This document shows positions 33,188 through 40,387 of a stretch of DNA of 64,000 nucleotides, piece by piece. A program made the position numbers and the translations under genes. Source of the stretch: Cohnella xylanilytica. Its GTDB lineage: Bacteria; Bacillota; Bacilli; Paenibacillales; Paenibacillaceae. Position 1 is the stretch's first letter. Each line of letters opens with the position of its first letter. Location: NCBI RefSeq assembly GCF_014212175.1, contig NZ_JACJVR010000097.1:58052-122051 (forward strand). Direction: 5' to 3'. The notes beneath the pieces were generated by a model that was not told the origin of the DNA, made no database searches, and saw nothing but the letters and a program-made list of their open reading frames with translations.

Positions 33188-34078
33188 ATGGAGAAGCCGC
33201 TCTCGCTGAGAGAAGCGATGGATATGCCGGATCCTCACTTCCCGATCAAGCTGCACCACTGCCGCTACGATCAGTACGGAGCGACGACGTTCCCTCCCCA
33301 CTGGCACGAGCATCTCGAATTCCTGTATTTTGTCGAAGGCGAGGCGCGCATTACGTGCAACTCTCTCTCGTACGACGTCGGCCCCGGCGACCTCGTCGTC
33401 GTGAACAGCACCGACATGCATCACGGGATGAGCTTGTCGGACCGTTTGTTCTATTTTGCGGTCATTCTTGACCCTTCCTTGCTGCACAGCCAGCTGATCG
33501 ACGCCGTCGAGACGAAGTACATCACCCCGATCACGCAGAACCGGATCGTGTTCCGCAACCTCATCTCGAACGATCCGGCGGTGACCGACTGCATCGACTC
33601 GTTGATCCGGGAATACAAAGGGCGCGAGTTCGGCTACGAGCTGGCCGTCAAGGCGTGCCTGTACCGGCTGCTTACCGTCCTGCTGCGCAACCACGCGATT
33701 ACCCGCCAGTCTCCCCACGAGTACTCCGCTCGTCTGCGGAACTTGGAGCGGCTCGGGCCCGTTTTCCAATATATCGAGGAAAATTACCGCAGCCGCATCG
33801 CCGTCGACGACCTCGCCGCCATCGCGTCTCTCAGCCGGTACCACTTCAGCCGGCAGTTCAAGGAACTGACGGACAAGACGGTCACCGACTACGTCAACTT
33901 CGTCCGGATCAACAAGGCGGAGAGCCTGCTGCGCACGACCGGGCTCAGCATCGCGGAGGTCGCGTCGGAGACGGGGTTCGGGGACATTTATTATTTCAGC
34001 AAGCTGTTCAAGGCCTATAAGAAAATTCCGCCCTCGAAGTTCCGCAGCGAGAGCGAGGGCGCGATTCGGGAGGGATGA
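33188..34078 (+). CDS. AraC-family regulator with cupin sensor
   Basis: 296 residues. The N-terminal cupin/AraC sugar-binding domain (about 18-150) contains PPHWHEHLEFLYFVEGEA and PGDLVVVNSTDMHH. The C-terminal AraC double HTH (about 195-290) contains RIAVDDLAAIASLSRYHFSR and LSIAEVASETGFGDIYYFSK. ATG at 33188 with TAGGAGG 8 nt upstream. Divergent from the oxidoreductase/isomerase operon, so presumably its sugar-responsive activator. The gene for an acetyltransferase overlaps its stop. Confidence 0.9.
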   Translation: MEKPLSLREAMDMPDPHFPIKLHHCRYDQYGATTFPPHWHEHLEFLYFVEGEARITCNSLSYDVGPGDLVVVNSTDMHHGMSLSDRLFYFAVILDPSLLHSQLIDAVETKYITPITQNRIVFRNLISNDPAVTDCIDSLIREYKGREFGYELAVKACLYRLLTVLLRNHAITRQSPHEYSARLRNLERLGPVFQYIEENYRSRIAVDDLAAIASLSRYHFSRQFKELTDKTVTDYVNFVRINKAESLLRTTGLSIAEVASETGFGDIYYFSKLFKAYKKIPPSKFRSESEGAIREG

Positions 34079-34080
34079 CG

Positions 34081-34626
34081 ATGGCCATGGCGATTTACGC
34101 GGAGACTTCGAGACTGCGATTGCGAGATTGGAGCGACGCCGACCTGGAGCCGTTCGCGCGGATGAACGCCGACGCGGAGGTGATGAGGTACTTCCCGGCG
34201 ACGATGTCCGGCGAAGCGACCCGGGCGTTCTATGAATCGATCCTGCGGGACTTCCGGGAGGATGGCTTCGGTTTTTATGCGGCGGAGGAGAAGGAATCGG
34301 GAGAGTTCATCGGGTTTATCGGGCTGCGGCGGGTTACGTTCGAGGCCGACTTCACTCCCTGCGTCGAGATCGGCTGGCGTCTGAGGAGGGAGTCGTGGGG
34401 ACGGGGATACGCGACGGAGGGAGCGGAGGCTTGCCTGGAGCTCGGCTTCGGCGAACTGGGCTTGCCCGAGATTTACAGCTTCACGGCCGAAGTGAATCAA
34501 CCGTCTTGGAACGTCATGAGGAAAATCGGCATGAGCTTCGTCGGAACGTTCGACCACCCGCGGGTGAGCGCGGACAGTCCGTTATGCAAGCACGTGCTGT
34601 ATCGGATCGGGAAGCCGGCTCTCTGA
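34081..34626 (+). CDS. GNAT acetyltransferase, RimJ/RimL-like
   Basis: 181 residues, Acetyltransf_3 type: TSRLRLRDWSDADLEPFARM at the start, acetyl-CoA-binding WRLRRESWGRGYATEGAEA, and NQPSWNVMRKIGMSFVG. It probably N-acetylates a protein or small amine; the partner is unknown. Three in-frame ATGs lie at 34075, 34081 and 34087; the first overlaps the AraC stop (ATGA) but abuts GGAGG, while 34081 has 7-nt spacing. Its 3' end overlaps a stem-loop. Confidence 0.85.
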   Translation: MAMAIYAETSRLRLRDWSDADLEPFARMNADAEVMRYFPATMSGEATRAFYESILRDFREDGFGFYAAEEKESGEFIGFIGLRRVTFEADFTPCVEIGWRLRRESWGRGYATEGAEACLELGFGELGLPEIYSFTAEVNQPSWNVMRKIGMSFVGTFDHPRVSADSPLCKHVLYRIGKPAL

Positions 34627-34639
34627 GAGGGCTGGCTTC
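34611..34639 (+). terminator. Stem-loop spanning the acetyltransferase stop codon
   Basis: GAAGCCGGCTCTC-TGA-GAGGGCTGGCTTC pairs over 13 bp (two wobbles); the loop includes part of the stop region. Probably the operon terminator. Confidence 0.5.
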
Positions 34640-34654
34640 TCATCGAATGAGGCT

Positions 34655-34725
34655 CAACCGCTGAGGTACTTTGGCCCGCTCCCCCGTATCACTGAGGTGC
34701 TTTGGCTCGCTTCCCCGGTTACTTG
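34655..34725. repeat. Degenerate repeat units of the GAGT...CTC family
   Basis: CGCTGAGGTACTTTGGCCCGCTCCCCC and CACTGAGGTGCTTTGGCTCGCTTCCCC lie about 35 bp apart and resemble the units at 29.9 kb. They are preceded by AATGAGGCTCAACC, as the 29.9-kb units are preceded by TTTGCCTCAACC. Confidence 0.55.
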
Positions 34726-34851
34726 TTCGGGTATGGTACCGTGTCCGGGGGAGTTACTCGTTCGAAGGGCGTGGAACAACGCAAGGCAATTCGTCAATCG
34801 AGGGTTGATACCGTACGGGGGAAAAATTGCTTGTCCGGCATTTTGCACACG

Positions 34852-34933
34852 TAACGGAACGGATCGACGCTATTTGAGGCCAAAAGAAGGTTTCGGCTCT
34901 TTCGCGGTCAAATAAGGTCGCTCAGTTCCGTTA
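34852..34933. repeat. 82-bp nested perfect palindrome (miniature element)
   Basis: Paired arms: TAACGGAAC (34852-34860) with GTTCCGTTA (34925-34933), CGAC (34865-34868) with GTCG (34917-34920), TATTTGA (34871-34877) with TCAAATA (34908-34914). The transcript would fold into one long hairpin. Resembles the element at 52620-52790 in carrying a CGCTATTT stretch. A separate GC stem (GGGGGCTGCG...CGCAGCCCCC, 34953-34994) follows. Confidence 0.75.
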
Positions 34934-35030
34934 GACCTGACGCTCCCGGGCAGGGGGCTGCGCGCGGTCGTTCGCCGCTTGTCACGCAGCCCCCTTCGCG
35001 AAGCCCCGTGCCCGTCAGCTCCGCGCCCCG

Positions 35031-35699
35031 TCAGCCCCGGCTCTCGAGCCGGGAGAGCCAGTCGCCGAGCGGCTGCTCCGCGAGCGACGGCAGCACGAGG
35101 TCCGCCTCCGCGAAGTCCATGAACGCGGTCAGCGGGTTCGGCACCGCGAGTCCGTACAGCCCCGCCGCCTTCGCCGCGCGCAGGCCGTTGATCGAGTCCT
35201 CGATCGCGACGGCCTCGTCGGGCCGCACGCCGAGCGAAGCGACGGCCAGCTTGTACAGCGCCGGATCGGGCTTCACCTTCTCGACCTCGTCGGCCGTATG
35301 GATCGCTTCGAAATATCCGAGAAGCCCGTGCTCCTTCAGATGCGGCTCCACCATACTGCGGTACGAGCTGGTGGCGAGCCCCAGCTTCAGCCCGCGCCGC
35401 CGCGCCTTGTCCAGCGTCTCCATCACGCCGGGGCGAAGCGTAATGTTCTTCACCCTCTCCGAGTAGGAGATCCGGTACCGGTCTTCGATCTCCCGCCGGT
35501 TCACCGGCTTCCCGAGCCCCTGCTCCAGCTCCAGGTACGGATCGAACGCTCCCCAGGTCCCGATGCCGGCCGCCCATCTCTCGAGCGACAGCTCCAGCCC
35601 GTATTCCTTGAAGATGCCTCGAAAAGCATCGTAAGCCACCGATTCGGTGTCCATTATCGTCCCGTCAAAATCGAATACGATCGCTCGAATCTTCGTCAC
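35031..35699 (-). CDS. HAD-superfamily phosphatase (beta-phosphoglucomutase-like)
   Basis: 222 residues. HAD motif I FDFDGTIMDTE (nucleophile Asp about 10), cap domain in residues 17-90, motif II LATSSYR, the motif III Lys in KVKPDPALYK, and motif IV AIEDSINGLRAAKAAG. Hydrolyses a sugar phosphate or acts as a phosphoglucomutase; the Thr after DGT and the cap fit both. GTG start at 35699 with GGGAGGAG upstream. It is the last gene of a minus-strand run that includes a tautomerase-like protein and the rfbH-rfbF-TPP enzyme trio. Confidence 0.88.
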   Translation of the reverse strand: MTKIRAIVFDFDGTIMDTESVAYDAFRGIFKEYGLELSLERWAAGIGTWGAFDPYLELEQGLGKPVNRREIEDRYRISYSERVKNITLRPGVMETLDKARRRGLKLGLATSSYRSMVEPHLKEHGLLGYFEAIHTADEVEKVKPDPALYKLAVASLGVRPDEAVAIEDSINGLRAAKAAGLYGLAVPNPLTAFMDFAEADLVLPSLAEQPLGDWLSRLESRG

Positions 35700-35756
35700 A
35701 GTCGTCTCTCTCCTCCCGGCCTTCGCCGTTCTCTGTCTGCGTCTTCTCTCCCGTTG

Positions 35757-36143
35757 TTACACGTCGACCCGATAGGACAGGCCGAGCTCGTCCCCCGGCA
35801 CGCCGCGAATGCCCCAATTGCTCCTCGGCGATTCGATCAGGACGATCTCCAGGTCGTTCTCGGTCAAGCCGCACGCCGCCGTTCTCTCGTACAGCAGGCG
35901 AATGAGGTTCTTCTTCGCATCGGCGGAGCGGCCCTCGAACAGAACGATCTCGATGATCGTATAGTGCTCGGAACGGTCGGGCGGGTATAGGAAATCCTCC
36001 TTGTCCAAGCCGAAGAACCGCTGGAACCGCTTGTCCTCCGGCAGGCCGAACGCTTCGACCAGGCATTGGTGAACGATGTCGGAGAGCGTCTCGCGGAAGG
36101 ACCGGAGCCGCTCTCGGATTCCGTATATTTTAACTTGCGCCAA
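35757..36143 (-). CDS. Tautomerase-family protein
   Basis: 128 residues resembling the Tautomerase_3/PF14552 family (MSAD/4-oxalocrotonate tautomerase superfamily): VKIYGIRERLRSFRETLSDI, HQCLVEAFGLPEDKRFQRF, TIIEIVLFEGRSADAKKNLI. In the usual superfamily an N-terminal Pro1 is catalytic; here residue 2 is Ala (MAQVKIY), so classical tautomerase chemistry may be absent. TTG start at 36143 follows GGAGGGAAAC. It lies 43 bp after the TPP-enzyme gene on the same strand. Confidence 0.8.
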   Translation of the reverse strand: MAQVKIYGIRERLRSFRETLSDIVHQCLVEAFGLPEDKRFQRFFGLDKEDFLYPPDRSEHYTIIEIVLFEGRSADAKKNLIRLLYERTAACGLTENDLEIVLIESPRSNWGIRGVPGDELGLSYRVDV

Positions 36144-36186
36144 TCGGGGTTTCCCTCCTCTTTTTCATCCATCATACCATAAGCTG

Positions 36187-38118
36187 TCAAAAAACGAGAT
36201 CGTCCGCCGGCTTCGCGATCATCAGCGACCGGAGAAGCTGCCGGTCCAGCGGCGGGTCCATATCCTCCGGCGGCTTCCCCACCCCAAGCTTCGGGCGAAC
36301 GTCCGCCCGCGGGTCGATCGCGACCTCCGCGAACGAGGGCCCCTCCTCCGCGAACAGCGCGCCCAGAGCGGGATCCGCTTCCTCCCAGCAGCCGATGCGC
36401 CAGGCCGGCAGCCCGTAGGCTCGGGCGACCGCGATCAGGTCGGGGCAGCCGTACCCGTGAACGGTGGAGCCGAGCCGGCCCTGGAAGTTCGTGTCCTGGA
36501 ACTGGCGCACCATGCCCAGCGAGCGGTTGTTCAGCACGACGACGCGGATCGGCAGCCGCAGCCGCGCCAACGTCTCCAGCTCCTGGACGTTCACCTGGAT
36601 TCCGCCGTCTCCGGCGATAACGATGACCCGGCGCCCCGGATTCGCCAGCGCCGCCCCGATCGCCGCGGGAAGGCCGAACCCCATGGCGCCCATTCCCCCG
36701 GCGTTCAGCATCCGCCGCTTGCCGCCGAGCGGGAACGACTGGCTCGCCCACATCTGGTGCTGCCCGACGTCCAGACAGACGATGTCGTCTTCGCCCGCCC
36801 AGCCCCCGAGCCGCTCCATGAACCGGTTCGGATCGATCGGCCCGGACGCGGCGAAGCCCGGCCCTCCCGTCGGCAGGCTCTCCCGGTATTTACGAAGCGC
36901 CGCCTTCCACGGTTCCCACGCGGCGGCGTCCGCCCCTTCCGCCGGCCAGCGCGCGAGCAGCCGGCGCAGGAACGAGCCGACGTCGCCGTGCGCCGCGACG
37001 GCGGGCGCGATCTTGCGGCCGAGCTCGACCGCGTCGATGTCGACGTGGACGAGCTTGGCTTCGCGCGCGAACAGACGGGGATTCGTCCCCGTCTGGCGGG
37101 TGTCCAGCCGCGTGCCTAGCGCGAGCAGCAGGTCGCAGTTGGCGACGGCGAGATTGGCGTACCGGTGGCCGTACGTGCCGATCAGCCCGAGGATCGGCGG
37201 CCCGCCTGCCGGAGACCCGCCGGACGGCTGCGCGTCGGATGGCAGCGCGGCGGATGACGGAGCAGCGGATGGCGGTGCGTCAGTTGGCGGTGCGGCGGAT
37301 GACGGAGCCTCAGATGGCGGGGCGTCGGACGGCAGCGCGTCGAGCCCCATGAGCGAGGCGGCGGCCGGCAGCCCCGCCCTCTCCAGCCATTCGCGCAGCG
37401 CCGGCACCGCTCCCGCGCTTCTCACGCCGCCGCCGGCCAACACGAGCGGACGGGACGACCGCCGAAGCCGCTCGAGCGTCCGGCCGACCGCCTCCTCGAG
37501 CCCGGCCTCTAACCGGGCCGCTTCCGCCTCCGCCGCGCGATACTCCTCGCTCTCGTAATAGGACTCCAGCGAATCCGGCTCGATCTCCGCCCGCTGCACG
37601 TCCATCGGCAGGTCCAGCAGCACCGGCCCCGGCCTGCCGGAACGGGCGACGTACGCGGCCTTCTCCAGCGCGTACCGGATGCGCGAAGCGTCCGCGACGA
37701 GCTCCGCGTGCTTGACGAGAGGGGCGGCGACGCGCACGATGTCCGTCTCCTGGAAGCCGTTCTGTCTCACCGGCTCGTCGAACTTGTATTCGTACGTGTT
37801 CACCTGCCCCGTCAGGAACAGGCACGGAACCGAATCGAAGTAGCAGCTGCCGATGCCGGTCAACAGGTTAAGCGCCCCGGGCCCGCTCGTCGCCATCGCG
37901 GCGCCGAGCCGCTTCGGCTCCGCTTCCCCCGCCAGCGACCGGGCGTACCCTTCCGCCGCGAACGCCGCCGCCTGCTCGTGGTGCATCGACACGGCCGTCA
38001 GCGCCGGGTGCTCGTGCACGGCGTCGAGCAGATGCGCGATCGCCCCGCCCGCCATCTCGAACACATGGGCCGCGCCCTCCCGCGCGAGGAACTCCGCCAC
38101 GTAGCGCGCGCACTTCAC
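36187..38118 (-). CDS. Thiamine-diphosphate enzyme of the acetolactate synthase family, YerE-like
   Basis: 643 residues. Three ALS-type domains: N-terminal PYR domain (1-180) with catalytic Glu48 in MHHEQAAAFAAEGYAR, central domain (190-350) and C-terminal PP domain with the ThDP motif IAGDGGIQVNVQEL...NN. Residues about 260-304 are a Pro/Ser/Ala-rich low-complexity insert (PSDAPPSEAPSSAAPPTD-like) absent from ordinary family members (about 550-590). The GTG start overlaps the rfbF stop (GTGA). Since it is coupled to rfbH and rfbF, the best functional model is YerE, which adds a two-carbon unit from pyruvate to a CDP-3,6-dideoxy-4-ketohexose (yersiniose pathway); a biosynthetic acetolactate synthase is unlikely because no small subunit or ilv gene is near. 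Confidence 0.82.
   Translation of the reverse strand: MKCARYVAEFLAREGAAHVFEMAGGAIAHLLDAVHEHPALTAVSMHHEQAAAFAAEGYARSLAGEAEPKRLGAAMATSGPGALNLLTGIGSCYFDSVPCLFLTGQVNTYEYKFDEPVRQNGFQETDIVRVAAPLVKHAELVADASRIRYALEKAAYVARSGRPGPVLLDLPMDVQRAEIEPDSLESYYESEEYRAAEAEAARLEAGLEEAVGRTLERLRRSSRPLVLAGGGVRSAGAVPALREWLERAGLPAAASLMGLDALPSDAPPSEAPSSAAPPTDAPPSAAPSSAALPSDAQPSGGSPAGGPPILGLIGTYGHRYANLAVANCDLLLALGTRLDTRQTGTNPRLFAREAKLVHVDIDAVELGRKIAPAVAAHGDVGSFLRRLLARWPAEGADAAAWEPWKAALRKYRESLPTGGPGFAASGPIDPNRFMERLGGWAGEDDIVCLDVGQHQMWASQSFPLGGKRRMLNAGGMGAMGFGLPAAIGAALANPGRRVIVIAGDGGIQVNVQELETLARLRLPIRVVVLNNRSLGMVRQFQDTNFQGRLGSTVHGYGCPDLIAVARAYGLPAWRIGCWEEADPALGALFAEEGPSFAEVAIDPRADVRPKLGVGKPPEDMDPPLDRQLLRSLMIAKPADDLVF
37206..37340. 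repeat. In-gene low-complexity repeat of the TPP enzyme
   Basis: GGATGGCGGTGCGTCAGTTGG-like units of about 12-24 bp repeat across some 135 bp, encoding a Pro/Ser/Ala/Asp linker between the central and C-terminal parts of the enzyme. The reading frame is intact. Confidence 0.75.
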
Positions 38119-38903
38119 GGCCGGTCCCCCCTTCGCCAAGGGGCGCTTCCCGAGCTCCACAGCGCGTCCAGCAGCCGCTGGTCCCGCAGCGTGTCCATCG
38201 GCTGCCAGAACCCCGCGTGCCGGTAAGCCATCAGCTCGCCGGCTTCCGCGAGCCGCGCCAGCGGCTCCTTTTCGAACACGGTATCGTCCCCTTCGATCAA
38301 TCCGAGCACCTCCGGCTCCAGCACGAAGAATCCTCCGTTCACCCAGCCTCCGTCTCCCTTCGGCTTCTCCGCGAACCCCCGAACCTCGTCTCCGTCCGTC
38401 AGCTCGAGCGCCCCGAACCGCCCGGCCGGCTGCACCGCCGTCACGGTCGCCAGCTTGCCATGGGCGCGGTGGAACGCCACGAGCCGGCCTACGTCGACGT
38501 CCGCCAAGCCGTCGCCGTACGTCATCAGGAACGTTCCGCCTTCCAGATACGGCTCGACCCGCTTCAGCCGCCCTCCCGTCATCGTATCCCGCCCCGTGTC
38601 GACGAGCGTGACCTTCCATGGATCCGAGCAGCGCTCATGCACGGTCATGCCGCCGCCTCCGACGGCTCCGAAGTCGAACGTGACGTCCGACTCGTGCAAG
38701 TAATAATGCGCGAAATACTCCTTGATGAGATACCCCTTGTAGCCGAGAGGAATGACGAAGTCTTCGAACCCGCAGCAGGAGAAAATCTTCATGATATGCC
38801 AAAGGATCGGCTTGTCGCCGATCTCCACGAGAGGCTTCGGACGCAACGCCGTCTCCTCGCTGATTCTCGTGCCGTACCCGCCCGCCAGTATGACCGTCTT
38901 CAC
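38115..38903 (-). CDS. rfbF: Glucose-1-phosphate cytidylyltransferase
   Basis: 262 residues. Makes CDP-glucose from CTP and glucose 1-phosphate, the entry to all CDP-3,6-dideoxyhexoses. Nucleotidyltransferase motifs: VILAGGYGTRISEETALRPKP at the N-terminus (signature G-G-x-G-T-R with the following K-P), FMTYGDGLADVDV-like LMTYGDGLADV (metal Asp), and GWVNGGFFVLEPEV. Length and the whole pattern are those of RfbF/DdhA. GTG start at 38903 overlaps the rfbH stop; the stop overlaps the YerE-like start. Three tightly coupled genes imply one pathway. Confidence 0.92.
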   Translation of the reverse strand: MKTVILAGGYGTRISEETALRPKPLVEIGDKPILWHIMKIFSCCGFEDFVIPLGYKGYLIKEYFAHYYLHESDVTFDFGAVGGGGMTVHERCSDPWKVTLVDTGRDTMTGGRLKRVEPYLEGGTFLMTYGDGLADVDVGRLVAFHRAHGKLATVTAVQPAGRFGALELTDGDEVRGFAEKPKGDGGWVNGGFFVLEPEVLGLIEGDDTVFEKEPLARLAEAGELMAYRHAGFWQPMDTLRDQRLLDALWSSGSAPWRRGDRP

Positions 38904-40228
38904 CGGGCCGCCCCCCTCTCCAGGAAGCCGGCGACGGAGCGGGCCGCGAATTCCAGCATCGGCTCCGTCAGCCCCGGGAAGACGCCGATCCAGAACGTGT
39001 CGTTCATGACGCGGTCGGCGTTCGTCAGCTCCCCGTGAACCCGATGCGGAACGTTCTTGTAAGCCGGCTGGCGCAGCAGGTTGCCGCCGAACAGCAGCCG
39101 GGTCCCGATCCGCAGCCGGTCGAGCTCCGCCAGCAGCTCCCGCCGGCTCCCGGAGCTCGCTCCGCGCAGGGTGATCGGGAAGCCGAACCAGCTGGGCTCG
39201 CTGCCCGCGGTCGGCTCCGGCAGAACGAGCCGGTCCTCGTACGGCGAGAGAGCCTCGCGAAGATAAGCGAAGTTGTCGCGCCGGGCCTGCACGAAGCCGG
39301 GCAGCTTGCGAAGCTGCGCGACGCCGATCGCCGCCTGCAGGTCGGTCGCCTTCAGGTTGTAGCCGATATGGCTGTATGTGTACTTGTGATCGTAGCCGGA
39401 AGGCAGGTCGCCCAGCGTCCAGTCCCACCGCCGTCCGCACGTGTTGTCGCGGCCCGGCTCGCACCAGCAGTCGCGCCCCCAGTCGCGGAGGGACTCGACG
39501 ATTTTGCGCAGGAGGGGGTTCGAGGTGAGCACGGCTCCGCCTTCGCCCATCGTCAGATGATGGGCGGGATAGAAGCTGAAGGTGGCGAGATCGCCGAACG
39601 TGCCGACGCGCCGGCCGTTATAGAGCGAGCCGACCGCGTCGCAGCAGTCCTCGACGAGCCAGAGGCCGTACTTGTCCGCCAGGCGGCGGATCTCGGCCAG
39701 ATCGAACGGGTTGCCCAGCGTATGGGCGAGCACGATCGCGCGGGTCCTCTCCGAGATGGCTTGCTCCAGGCCGCCAACGGCTATATTGTAGGTCGGCAAA
39801 TCGATATCGGCGAATACGGGAACGAGCCCGTTCTGCAAGATCGGGTTGACGGTCGTAGGGAACCCGGCCGCCACCGTGAGCACTTCGTCGCCGGGACGGA
39901 GCCTCCGGTCCCCGAGGCGTTCCGACGTCAGCGCGGAGACGGCGAGCAGGTTGGCGCTGGAGCCGGAATTGACGAGCAGCGCGTGGCGGGTTCCGATATA
40001 GGCCGCGAATTCGCGCTCGAACTGCCGGGCGAAGCGTCCGGCCGTCAGGCCGAAGTCCATCGCGGCGTCCAGAAGCGCGGCCAGCTCTTCCCCGTCCGCG
40101 ACCTTGCCGCTGACCGGCACGGGATCGATTCCGGGACGGAACGCGGCCCCTTCGGGCCACGCTGCCTTCGCGTAGGCAGAGGAGAGCTCGAGTATTCGGG
40201 CCCGTAGAGCGGCGGCATCGCTTGGCAT
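38900..40228 (-). CDS. rfbH: CDP-4-keto-6-deoxyglucose-3-dehydrase (PMP/[2Fe-2S] enzyme E1)
   Basis: 442 residues, DegT/DnrJ/EryC1 fold. Catalyses C3 deoxygenation of CDP-6-deoxy-4-ketoglucose with pyridoxamine phosphate and an iron-sulfur cluster. The diagnostic change is His223 in FSFYPAHHLTMGEGG, where aminotransferases have the PLP-binding Lys. The cluster cysteines are plausibly those in RDCWCEPGRDNTCGRRW (Cys-x-Cys...Cys). ATG at 40228 has AAGGGGG about 9 nt upstream; a further ATG at 40270 lacks a site. CDP-glucose 4,6-dehydratase (rfbG) and the E3 reductase are not in the window. Confidence 0.92.
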   Translation of the reverse strand: MPSDAAALRARILELSSAYAKAAWPEGAAFRPGIDPVPVSGKVADGEELAALLDAAMDFGLTAGRFARQFEREFAAYIGTRHALLVNSGSSANLLAVSALTSERLGDRRLRPGDEVLTVAAGFPTTVNPILQNGLVPVFADIDLPTYNIAVGGLEQAISERTRAIVLAHTLGNPFDLAEIRRLADKYGLWLVEDCCDAVGSLYNGRRVGTFGDLATFSFYPAHHLTMGEGGAVLTSNPLLRKIVESLRDWGRDCWCEPGRDNTCGRRWDWTLGDLPSGYDHKYTYSHIGYNLKATDLQAAIGVAQLRKLPGFVQARRDNFAYLREALSPYEDRLVLPEPTAGSEPSWFGFPITLRGASSGSRRELLAELDRLRIGTRLLFGGNLLRQPAYKNVPHRVHGELTNADRVMNDTFWIGVFPGLTEPMLEFAARSVAGFLERGAAR

Positions 40229-40387
40229 CGGCGGGAGCCCCCTTGAACGGATAGTTTGTCTAGTATTCATATGTCAAGGGAGCTTCATTGGTGCGGGAAG
40301 GCGGAAGGCCGGCAGCGTGCTTCGTCCCCGTCATGCATATTTTTCCTTCCCCCGGCGGAAGCTACCGACAAAAAAAGGAAGGCCCTC

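Noticed and set aside
36187..38118. Biosynthetic acetolactate synthase (ilvB)
   Set aside because: No ilvN or ilv neighbours, a large insert, and tight coupling to rfbH and rfbF; a YerE-like role fits better.
38115..39464. 449-codon frame starting upstream of rfbF
   Set aside because: The extension is the shadow of rfbH; rfbF begins at the GTG that overlaps the rfbH stop.
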